From NCBI GenBank assembly GCA_002450985.1, contig DKBA01000137.1, positions 1,397 through 21,622 on the forward strand: 20,226 nt of DNA. The letters are read 5' to 3'. The DNA is from Acidimicrobiia bacterium UBA6912. Lineage in GTDB: Bacteria > Actinomycetota > Acidimicrobiia > Spongiisociales > UBA5794. Shown one piece after another: positions 1 through 6,031 of this stretch; position 1 is the stretch's first letter; each line of letters starts with the position of its first letter. The position numbers and the translations under genes were made by a program. Below the pieces are notes generated by a model, which saw only the letters and a list, made by a program, of their open reading frames with translations, ran no database searches and was not told the DNA's origin.

Positions 1-43
1 CCGGTGGCGTCCGGCCCCGCACGCAAACCCCTGGAAGGTGACC

Positions 44-568
44 TCAGCGGCTGTCGCCCCACCACGGGAACAGCGGCGGCAGATCGCTCCGGCCGGGGTC
101 TGGCGGGATGGGGGAGTCGCCGTCGTCTTCCATCCAGCGCCGGCCGTACTGGTCGGGCAGGTCGCCCCAGCCCCAGTAGGGGAGGGGTCGCTCGGGCACG
201 ATGCCCAGTACCTCCAGCGGGTCGATGCGCTTCGGGAGGACGGTGCAGACATGCGCCCAGTCGTCGCCGAAGTCGAAGGTATAGGCGAACTGCTCGCCGA
301 GCTCGAGCATGGACAATCGGGTGCGCGCCGCGTCGGGGATGTTGCGATCCCACTCGGGGTCGGGGATGCCGACCGCCCGGCCGCCGGACAGCCGGAACTC
401 CCAGAGGTGGGCCCGGTCCCACCTGGCGAACGCATCGTCGATCGCCTCGGCGAGGTCGGCAAACGTGTGCTTGCGCGCTGCGGCGATGAGACGCCCTGGG
501 CGCGGCCAGTAGTCGTGGCCGCGTCCGCTCACCAGGGCGACCTCGATGCCGAGCCACGTCGCCGCCAT
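44..568 (-). CDS. pRiA4b ORF-3-like protein (PRiA4_ORF3 family)
   Basis: The product is 174 residues of unknown biochemical role. It resembles the plasmid pRiA4b ORF-3 family, small proteins often found beside mobile or SEC-C genes. The family-like signatures are the central FDFGDDWAHVCTV at about residues 98-110 and the aromatic YWGWGDLPDQYGRRW at about 131-145, which precedes an acidic, proline-rich tail. The ATG at 568 is preferred because it overlaps the TGA of the upstream SEC-C gene as ATGA, the usual sign of translational coupling; an in-frame start at 622 would overlap that gene by 55 bases. No signal peptide or membrane segment is seen. It is probably co-transcribed with, and works alongside, the SEC-C protein. 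Family assignment is fairly secure; function is unknown. Confidence 0.8.
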   Translation of the reverse strand: MAATWLGIEVALVSGRGHDYWPRPGRLIAAARKHTFADLAEAIDDAFARWDRAHLWEFRLSGGRAVGIPDPEWDRNIPDAARTRLSMLELGEQFAYTFDFGDDWAHVCTVLPKRIDPLEVLGIVPERPLPYWGWGDLPDQYGRRWMEDDGDSPIPPDPGRSDLPPLFPWWGDSR

Positions 569-1644
569 CAGCCTCGCCTCCCGCAACACTGCTTGTACTT
601 CCGCCCGCTCCCGCACCAGCACCGTTCGTTGCGTCCCGGCGGCCAGGGGATGGCTCCGCCGGTGCGCAACAGCTCGGCGGCTGCATGCGCTCGGGTGGGG
701 GCGGAGTCCGCGTCGAGCTCCCGCTCCGTGCAGAACGCCTCCAGGTCGTCGATGCGAAACGGGGCAATGTGGAGCTTCCCGGCGTGACCACGCGCCATGG
801 TCCGCAGCGAGCCCTCGATGGAGCGGCTGTACTCGGTGTGATCGGCGGGCAGGTCGCGCAGGGTCTGATACCGCTCACGGGCGGCCGGCCACTCGTCGGC
901 GGGAAACCAGGCCACGGCGACGGCGACGTCGTACGCAGGCTCCGGCTCGGTGTCCCCCCATTCGGAATCGGGCTCGTTCACCCCGGCGTCCCAACCGCAG
1001 TGCGCACAGGAGGTCACCTCGGGCGGGGAAACGAACGGCTTCAGCGGACGCTTCCTGCGGGCAGGCTGCGGATCTGCGAGGAACGCCTCGGCCCGCCGGG
1101 TCAGCTCGTCGTCCGCTGAACGGCCGAGCGCATCGAGGGACCGCCTTCTCATGCCGGCGAGCTGGTCGAGCACCCGGTCGGCGTCGCCGAACTCCATGGC
1201 GAGCTCGATCCCCGTATCGAGCCAGGCCAGCGCCGTCTCGTGGTCGCCGACCGCGGCGTACATCCACCCGGCCGAGTTGTACAGCCACACGTCGTCGGGG
1301 TCGCGGCGTCGCAGCTCGGCGTAGAGGTGGTCTGCCTCCTCTCGCCGGCCGAGTTCGAGCAGCAGCTCGGCGATCTCGGCCTCGGGGTCGGGGTCCGACT
1401 GGTAGCCGGCGGCGATCGCAGAGCGTCTGGCCTCGATGGCGTCCTCGAAGCGACCGAGCGACCGCAGCGCGTGCCCCAGGTCTTCCCACACCTCGGGGAG
1501 ATAGAAGTGGTGGGGCGCACATGGGAAGTCGAGCATCGCCTGCAACGCAGCCGCCTGGGCCTCGGGATCGCGGGCGGCATCGGCGTGCTCCGCAGCCACC
1601 CGCAGCTCGGCAGCCCGGAGGGCGGAATCGGTCATGGAGATCAT
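568..1644 (-). CDS. TPR and SEC-C motif zinc-binding protein
   Basis: This is a cytosolic protein of about 358 residues. Residues about 45-165 are helical with TPR-like character (for example WEDLGHALRSLGRFEDAI and YNSAGWMYAAVGDHETALAWL). A CAHC pair sits at about 213-216. The C-terminus carries a SEC-C zinc finger of the form CxC-x8-CC (CWC at 342-344, CC at 353-354), followed by a short basic end. SEC-C fingers are known from SecA and many accessory proteins, where they bind zinc and often mediate protein contacts. The start is uncertain: ATG at 1644, ATG at 1635 and GTG at 1686 are all in frame and none has a good Shine-Dalgarno. The ATG at 1644 is chosen arbitrarily between the two ATGs. 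It is coupled to the downstream gene by an ATGA overlap. The role is probably adaptor-like (inference). Confidence 0.8.
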   Translation of the reverse strand: MISMTDSALRAAELRVAAEHADAARDPEAQAAALQAMLDFPCAPHHFYLPEVWEDLGHALRSLGRFEDAIEARRSAIAAGYQSDPDPEAEIAELLLELGRREEADHLYAELRRRDPDDVWLYNSAGWMYAAVGDHETALAWLDTGIELAMEFGDADRVLDQLAGMRRRSLDALGRSADDELTRRAEAFLADPQPARRKRPLKPFVSPPEVTSCAHCGWDAGVNEPDSEWGDTEPEPAYDVAVAVAWFPADEWPAARERYQTLRDLPADHTEYSRSIEGSLRTMARGHAGKLHIAPFRIDDLEAFCTERELDADSAPTRAHAAAELLRTGGAIPWPPGRNERCWCGSGRKYKQCCGRRG

Positions 1645-1709
1645 GGGTGGATTGTCGCCCGAAGCGGCGATCCCGTCGAGCCGCACAGAGGTGTGCGAGG
1701 GGGAGTAGC

Positions 1710-1732
1710 TAGACTTAGTCTACGACTTAGTC
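1710..1732 (+). promoter_or_regulatory. Tandem palindromic operator upstream of the toxin-antitoxin operon
   Basis: GACTTAGTC occurs twice, at 1712-1720 and 1724-1732, exactly 12 bases apart. Each copy is a 9-base palindrome (GACT-N-AGTC). The first extends to the 13-base TAGACTTAGTCTA at 1710-1722. The second copy ends 12 bases before the antitoxin ATG. Phd/VapB-type antitoxins are known to bind palindromes at this position and repress their own operon, with the toxin as co-repressor. Binding by this antitoxin is inferred. The site also lies in the divergent promoter region of the SEC-C gene. Confidence 0.65.
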
Positions 1733-1744
1733 CACAATGAGGTC

Positions 1745-1975
1745 ATGACACATGTAGGGGTCCACGAGGCCAAGACCCACCTCTCCGAGCTTCTGCGGCG
1801 CGTCGCTGGGGGAGAAGAGGTGGTCATCACCAGAGGTGGCAGAGCCGTCGCCAGGCTCATCCCCGTCGTCGAGCCGACACGTCGTGAGTTGGGACGGGAC
1901 CGAGGGAGATTCGAGGTCCCCGACGACTTCAACGCCCCGCTGCCGGATGAGGCTCTCGACGCCTTCGAGAGATGA
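1745..1975 (+). CDS. Phd/YefM-family antitoxin
   Basis: This 76-residue protein has the N-terminal Phd/YefM fold signature: VGVHEAKTHLSELLRRVAGG, then an EVVITRGGRAVARLIPV strand-turn-strand. This part forms the DNA-binding dimer in the family. The C-terminal half (about residues 45-76) is charged and probably disordered until it wraps around the toxin. It should neutralise the PIN-domain toxin encoded next and repress the operon through the tandem palindrome just upstream. GAGG lies only 2 bases before the ATG at 1745, an unusually tight ribosome binding site, so translation may be weak or partly leaderless. The stop overlaps the toxin start as ATGA (1972-1975). The family call is confident. 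Confidence 0.9.
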   Translation: MTHVGVHEAKTHLSELLRRVAGGEEVVITRGGRAVARLIPVVEPTRRELGRDRGRFEVPDDFNAPLPDEALDAFER

Positions 1976-2367
1976 GCTACCTCCTCGACACCCAAGTGTT
2001 CCTCTGGATGCAGTCGACCCCAGAACGCATCGGCACGAGGTCACGATTGCTCATCGACGATGGGGCTACCTCCCTCGTACTGTCGGCGGCGAGCTCGTGG
2101 GAGATCGCCATCAAACACGCGTTGGGCAAGCTCCCGCTTCCGGAGCCACCAGACGTCTACGTCCCGACACGCATGTCATCGAGCGCCGTGGCCGCGCTCC
2201 CCGTCGAGCATGCGCATGCCCTGCGCGTCGCAGCGCTGGAACCGCACCACCGCGACCCTTTTGATCGCATGCTCGTGGCCCAGGCGCAGCTCGAGGGCTT
2301 GACGCTCATCACGGCCGACCCGGTGTTCGACCAGTACGCCGTCGACGTCCTCGACGCCCGCCGCTGA
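1972..2367 (+). CDS. VapC-type PIN-domain ribonuclease toxin
   Basis: The 131-residue product is a single PIN domain, the usual length for VapC toxins. These are Mg-dependent endoribonucleases that cleave tRNA or rRNA and stop translation when free of antitoxin. The acidic active-site residues are all present: Asp6 in LLDT, Glu44 in SSWEIAIK, Asp95 and Asp98 in HRDPFDRML, and Asp116 in TADP. Together with the HRDPFDRMLVAQA stretch this places it in the branch of PIN toxins that is commonly partnered by Phd-type antitoxins. The ATG overlaps the antitoxin stop by 4 bases, so synthesis is coupled. The RNA target cannot be read from sequence. Confidence 0.92.
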   Translation: MSYLLDTQVFLWMQSTPERIGTRSRLLIDDGATSLVLSAASSWEIAIKHALGKLPLPEPPDVYVPTRMSSSAVAALPVEHAHALRVAALEPHHRDPFDRMLVAQAQLEGLTLITADPVFDQYAVDVLDARR

Positions 2368-2452
2368 CCCGAGTATCCGCCCTCTCCCGTCACATATACC
2401 CGGGGCCGAGTACCTTGAAGGATGTGTCCATGACACGAGCGGGAGATGCGCG

Positions 2453-3202
2453 ATGACCGCCGCGCTGCAGGCTGCCACCTCTGAGTCGGAGTGGACGGTC
2501 GGGCTCCTCGGAGGCTTCCGGGTGCGTGACGCCGGGCGCCCCGTCGAGCTGAGCGGCGACGCCGAGCGCCTCGTCGCCTTCCTCGCTCTGCAGTCCAGCC
2601 GGGTGCCACGAGCCTTCGCCGCCGGCAGCCTGTGGATGGACTGCAGTCAGCACCGCGCCTTCGGCAACCTACGGGCCACCCTCTTCCGACTGCGCCGGGG
2701 TGCCCGCGGCCTGGTCACCGCCGATGCCCGCACCATCGCCCTCGGGCCGGGCACCGCAGTCGACATCACCGGCATCACTGCGTGGGGCGACGCCGTGGTC
2801 GCCGCCCGTCCACCCGCCAACGGCGCCGCCGTCGACGCCCTTCGCCCGCTCGCCACCGAGCTGCTCCCCGGCTGGGACGACGAGTGGACACTCGTCGAGC
2901 GGGAGCGCATCCGCCAGCTCTGCCTGCATCGTCTCGAGGAGCTCGCCGACGAGCTGACGCTCCTGCGCCGCTACGCCCTCGCCATCCAGGCTTCGCTCAT
3001 GGCGATCGGCTCGGATCCACTCCGCGAGTCCGCCCATCGCCGGCTCATCCGCGCCCACCTCGCCGAGGGCAACGCCGCCGAGGCGCTGCGCGCCTACGGG
3101 AACCTCGAGCGCCTGCTGGCCACCGAGCTGGGCATCGCCCCGACCCAACCCTTCGCCGAGCTGGCGGCGTCAGTTCATCACCTCGTACCGAGCCTCGATT
3201 GA
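2453..3202 (+). CDS. SARP-type transcriptional regulator (winged helix plus BTAD)
   Basis: This 249-residue protein has the two-part layout of short Streptomyces antibiotic regulatory proteins. Residues about 13-100 look like the OmpR-type winged helix (VGLLGGFRV, a GDAERLVAFLALQ helix, then FGNLRATLFRLRR as the recognition region). Residues about 105-245 form the helical BTAD domain, with the typical LRESAHRRLIRAHLAEGN and ELGIAP motifs. No NB-ARC ATPase or other sensor domain follows. GGGAG at 2441-2445 lies 7 bases before the ATG. The 85-base gap from the toxin gene could hold its own promoter (CATATACC near 2393-2400 is the only AT-rich spot). SARPs usually activate nearby operons by binding direct repeats; its target is not evident. 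The last 33 bases overlap the convergent 84-residue gene. Confidence 0.82.
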   Translation: MTAALQAATSESEWTVGLLGGFRVRDAGRPVELSGDAERLVAFLALQSSRVPRAFAAGSLWMDCSQHRAFGNLRATLFRLRRGARGLVTADARTIALGPGTAVDITGITAWGDAVVAARPPANGAAVDALRPLATELLPGWDDEWTLVERERIRQLCLHRLEELADELTLLRRYALAIQASLMAIGSDPLRESAHRRLIRAHLAEGNAAEALRAYGNLERLLATELGIAPTQPFAELAASVHHLVPSLD

Positions 3203-3424
3203 CACATCGGCCGCCGACAGGTTGCGCACTGTGATCCAGTACGTGATCGCCGTCGGTGACGCCCGCTGCACCTCGACGTCCCAGTCGATCTGGGGCGCAC
3301 CGGCAGCCGCAGTGGTCGGCACCACCGTCCACACCACGTGCCAGTCTGGCGGCCACGAGTGCGTGAACCACTTCTTCGTCGCCCCGGCGGCGACCGTTCC
3401 CGAGAACTGCGTACCGACCCGCAT
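3170..3424 (-). CDS. 84-residue stand-alone copy of the M64 peptidase C-terminal domain
   Basis: This small protein consists of one domain. Residues 3-84 align without gaps to residues 292-373 of the upstream metallopeptidase, with about 38 identities in 82 positions by hand count. Shared blocks are VGTQF, the WF.....W cluster, WHVVWTV, WDV.V.RA and TYWI...NL. The strand-rich, tryptophan-rich pattern suggests a small beta-sandwich or binding module (inference). AGGAGG lies 4 bases upstream of the ATG at 3424, a strong ribosome binding site, and the peptidase stop is 8 bases upstream, so it is the last gene of the operon. There is no signal peptide. The 3' end overlaps the convergent SARP gene. 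Function is unknown. Confidence 0.85.
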   Translation of the reverse strand: MRVGTQFSGTVAAGATKKWFTHSWPPDWHVVWTVVPTTAAAGAPQIDWDVEVQRASPTAITYWITVRNLSAADVSIEARYEVMN

Positions 3425-3432
3425 CGCTCCTC

Positions 3433-4560
3433 CTATACCTTCGCCACGATCGCGTACCGCCCGGTGACCCCGATCGGGTTGTCGGTCAGGTTCGTGATGC
3501 TGATCCAGTAGGTGACGTGCCTCCGGTTCGCCCGCTCGACGTTCACGTCCCAGGTGATCCCGGGGCCGGGCGTCACCGGCGCATCGGTCATGACCGTCCA
3601 CACCACGTGCCAGCACGCCGGCCAGTCGTAGGTGAACCAGCGGTTGGTCGCGTTCGCCGGGACGCTGCCGGTGAACTGCGTCCCCACCTGAGGGCCGGAG
3701 AACGCCGGCAGATGCGGGACGAGCACGGCCCGGATCGCCTGCCGGCACACCGCACAGAAGTCGACGCCCAGGTTGCGCATGTAGCAGTCGTGCTCGGGGC
3801 GGTAGAGCCCGCACCTCGCGCGGCCCCCGCCCTCGAAGAGGCCGACCGTCCCCGCCGCCACCGGCGACGCCGCAGTGTTGGTGGTCGTGCAGTCCGGGTT
3901 GGTCTGGGTGGGCAGCGGCGTGGCGGCGTTGATCAGGCCGGCCCATTTCGTCGTCGCCCTGTTGGTGTCTGCGGTGATGTTGGGCTGCAGCGGCTCGCCT
4001 CCCGGCCACGTGTCCATCGCATCGCTGTACTCGTCCATCAGCCGGAACGCCGAGTGGCCCAGCTCGTGGATCCCGATCTCCGATGCCCGGGGATCGGTGG
4101 AGAACCACGCCACCGTCCCGCCCGCCCCTCCGTACTGGGGATCGTTGACGATCACGACGACGGCGTCCGTCTCGGGCACCTCGGTCTGTGCGGTGAGCAA
4201 CGCCCGCGCCGAGTTCCCGGCGAGCAGCCGCCTCGTGTTGTTCACACAGAACGTCGCATCGAAGAAGGTCGCCGCCGTCTTCCCGGTGCCGACGGTGCCG
4301 TCGCCGCAAACCGCAGGGTCGTCGGCGCCGCTGTCGGTGGACGACACGTTCACCCGGTAGACGTTGATGGCGCACCACATGTCGGTGAAGGGCTGGGTGG
4401 CGAACAGCTTGTCCACGAAGGCGTCCGCATCGGTGTGGAACTTGGGCAGCTCGTCCTCCTGATACCCCTCGGAGAGGATCGTCATCGTCCACCGTCCCGC
4501 ATCGGGCCCGTGGTCGACGAGCTTGGTGTGGCCGTGGACGGTGCCGTCTGCGGCCGTCAT
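3433..4560 (-). CDS. M64 (IgA peptidase-like) zinc metallopeptidase with C-terminal accessory domain
   Basis: This is a 375-residue predicted zinc metallopeptidase. The M64-type core covers about residues 10-285: TMTILSEGYQ near the N-terminus, then HELGH at 165-169 followed by SAFRLMDEY, giving an HExxH zinc site with Asp176 as the likely third ligand. A later CGLYRP..DCYMR...FCAVC region (250-272) is cysteine-rich. Residues 292-375 form a separate module duplicated as the next gene. M64 peptidases are typified by a secreted IgA-cleaving enzyme from Clostridium, but this protein begins MTAADGTVHG and has no signal peptide or membrane segment. The ATG at 4560 is chosen because it overlaps the preceding TGA as ATGA; an in-frame start at 4572 is less likely. 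The substrate is unknown. Confidence 0.9.
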   Translation of the reverse strand: MTAADGTVHGHTKLVDHGPDAGRWTMTILSEGYQEDELPKFHTDADAFVDKLFATQPFTDMWCAINVYRVNVSSTDSGADDPAVCGDGTVGTGKTAATFFDATFCVNNTRRLLAGNSARALLTAQTEVPETDAVVVIVNDPQYGGAGGTVAWFSTDPRASEIGIHELGHSAFRLMDEYSDAMDTWPGGEPLQPNITADTNRATTKWAGLINAATPLPTQTNPDCTTTNTAASPVAAGTVGLFEGGGRARCGLYRPEHDCYMRNLGVDFCAVCRQAIRAVLVPHLPAFSGPQVGTQFTGSVPANATNRWFTYDWPACWHVVWTVMTDAPVTPGPGITWDVNVERANRRHVTYWISITNLTDNPIGVTGRYAIVAKV

Positions 4561-5015
4561 GCCTGCGCCCACCCTTCCGGGAAGTCCCGTTCCCGCAGCC
4601 GGCCTTTCACGAGCTGCTTCGGCGCCCGGCTCGCCACCTCGTCGGGTCGGGGCCTGCCCCGCAGCACGATCTCGTGGGCGCCTTCGACGTCGGGAACCAC
4701 GGCCTGGAACACGCCGGCGGGCTCCTCGGCAGCGATGCGGCGGATGCCCTCCGCCGGATCGGGCGAGAACACCTCGTACTCGTGCTGGAGCGGGGTGGCG
4801 AGCACCTGGCGGTACAGCGGGTGGCCCTCGGCGTCGCGCACCTCCACCCAGTACCCGGCGTCACCCCGTTCCACCAGGTCAGCATCGTCGGGCGGGGCCA
4901 GCATCGTCACCCGCTGTTGGGCGACGATGCGCACCCCCTCGGCGTCGTACTCGAAGGTCACCCGCCAGGCACGGGGGCCGGCGCCGTCGCTCCCCGTGGG
5001 GCGGTCGTCCGTCAT
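4557..5015 (-). CDS. Conserved-looking 152-residue protein of unknown function
   Basis: I cannot assign a family. The protein appears to be a compact beta-rich domain: a strand FEYDAEGVRIVAQQRVTML at about 21-39, then GYWVEVRDAEGHPLYRQVL at about 54-72, HEYEVFSPD, and a C-terminal EIVLRG strand followed by a charged tail. The lack of signal peptide, membrane segment or cysteines fits a cytosolic protein or one exported by an unusual route. GAGG lies about 5 bases upstream of the ATG at 5015, and the preceding gene stops 7 bases upstream. Its stop overlaps the peptidase start as ATGA, so peptidase translation is coupled to it. This suggests a partner, chaperone or substrate-adaptor of the M64 enzyme (inference only). 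Confidence 0.78.
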   Translation of the reverse strand: MTDDRPTGSDGAGPRAWRVTFEYDAEGVRIVAQQRVTMLAPPDDADLVERGDAGYWVEVRDAEGHPLYRQVLATPLQHEYEVFSPDPAEGIRRIAAEEPAGVFQAVVPDVEGAHEIVLRGRPRPDEVASRAPKQLVKGRLRERDFPEGWAQA

Positions 5016-5022
5016 GACCGCC

Positions 5023-5994
5023 TCATCCCGGGGAGACGAAGGTGGCGCCGTCCCACACCCAGTCCATACGTTCCCGCACGCTCGAGGCGGCGATCGCCCC
5101 GGCGGGGTAGAGCAGCTCGATCTCGTCCCTCGCCCGAGTGACCCCCGCCACCAGCCCGGTGATGTTGGTCCACCGGCTCCAGTCGCCCGGCTCCCCGGTG
5201 AAGATCGGCGCCGTGATCGGATCGGCGGCGTACCACCCGGCGGCGTTGAGGACGGGCGCGAGCTCGAGGAAGGCGTCGTTGACCGTTGCCTGCGAGCAGG
5301 TGGTGGCGTCACACGACCACAGGCTCCAGTCCGCCGCCGGGACCGACGCCGCATCGGGAGCGGTGGCGTCGATCTGGCGAGCGACGACCAGGTTCGGCCC
5401 GGCCCCCGCCGCCTGGCCCAGACCCAGGGGATCGGTGGTCGGGTCGACGAGGGCGGCGGCGGGGAGCAGCTCGAGGGAGCGCCCCAGGAACGGCAGCAGG
5501 TCGGCGGGGGGGTCGGCGCCGAGCACCACGGGCGGCAGCGGTCGGGTCATCGCCAGAACCGGCAGCACGCATCCCTTGTCGTGGAGCTGCTGCACCGCGC
5601 CGTCGAAGGCGATCACGAAGTCCGACCGCACCGAGTACGAAATGGGCGTCACCGGCTCGAGCCCCGCCGGCCTGTCGTTCGTCCTTCGGACGAAGTAGAG
5701 CGCCGGGAGCACCGGATCGAACCCGGGCGACGGGTTGGGTCCCGCCACTCCGAGCGCCGCCGCCAGCACCTGGGCGCGCAACACCACATCGTGGTCGATG
5801 AGGTTCAGGTAGCCACCCACCTCCGTGATGTTGAGAGGGGGCGGCACCCGCGACGGGAACAGATCGCCGGACAGCGCCAGCCGGCGCAGGATGATCTGCT
5901 GTGCCTCCAACATCTCGGGACTGATCGCCGAGTCGAGGACCCGGGTGAGCGCATCGAGCGCCCGATCCTCAGCCGTGCTTGCACCGTCGGCCAT
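5023..5994 (-). CDS. 323-residue protein of unknown function
   Basis: I do not recognise this family. The N-terminal 60 residues are helical (ALDALTRVLDSAISPEMLEAQQIILRRLALSGDLFPSR). A mixed domain follows, with YFVRRTNDRPAGLEP, a VRSDFVIAFDGAVQQLHDKGC segment and many tryptophan and proline residues in the C-terminal third; two cysteines occur in WSCDATTC. There is no signal peptide or membrane segment. The ATG at 5994 is chosen because GAGGGGG precedes it by about 4 bases; a longer frame reaching back to 6150 would overlap the upstream gene and has an arginine-rich, shadow-like composition. It sits 37 bases after the 1133-residue gene and 7 bases before the 152-residue gene, so it is an operon member and probably works with them. 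Confidence 0.78.
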   Translation of the reverse strand: MADGASTAEDRALDALTRVLDSAISPEMLEAQQIILRRLALSGDLFPSRVPPPLNITEVGGYLNLIDHDVVLRAQVLAAALGVAGPNPSPGFDPVLPALYFVRRTNDRPAGLEPVTPISYSVRSDFVIAFDGAVQQLHDKGCVLPVLAMTRPLPPVVLGADPPADLLPFLGRSLELLPAAALVDPTTDPLGLGQAAGAGPNLVVARQIDATAPDAASVPAADWSLWSCDATTCSQATVNDAFLELAPVLNAAGWYAADPITAPIFTGEPGDWSRWTNITGLVAGVTRARDEIELLYPAGAIAASSVRERMDWVWDGATFVSPG

Positions 5995-6031
5995 CAGGCC
6001 CCCTCTCGCGTGCTCGTGTCGTGGCTGGCGC

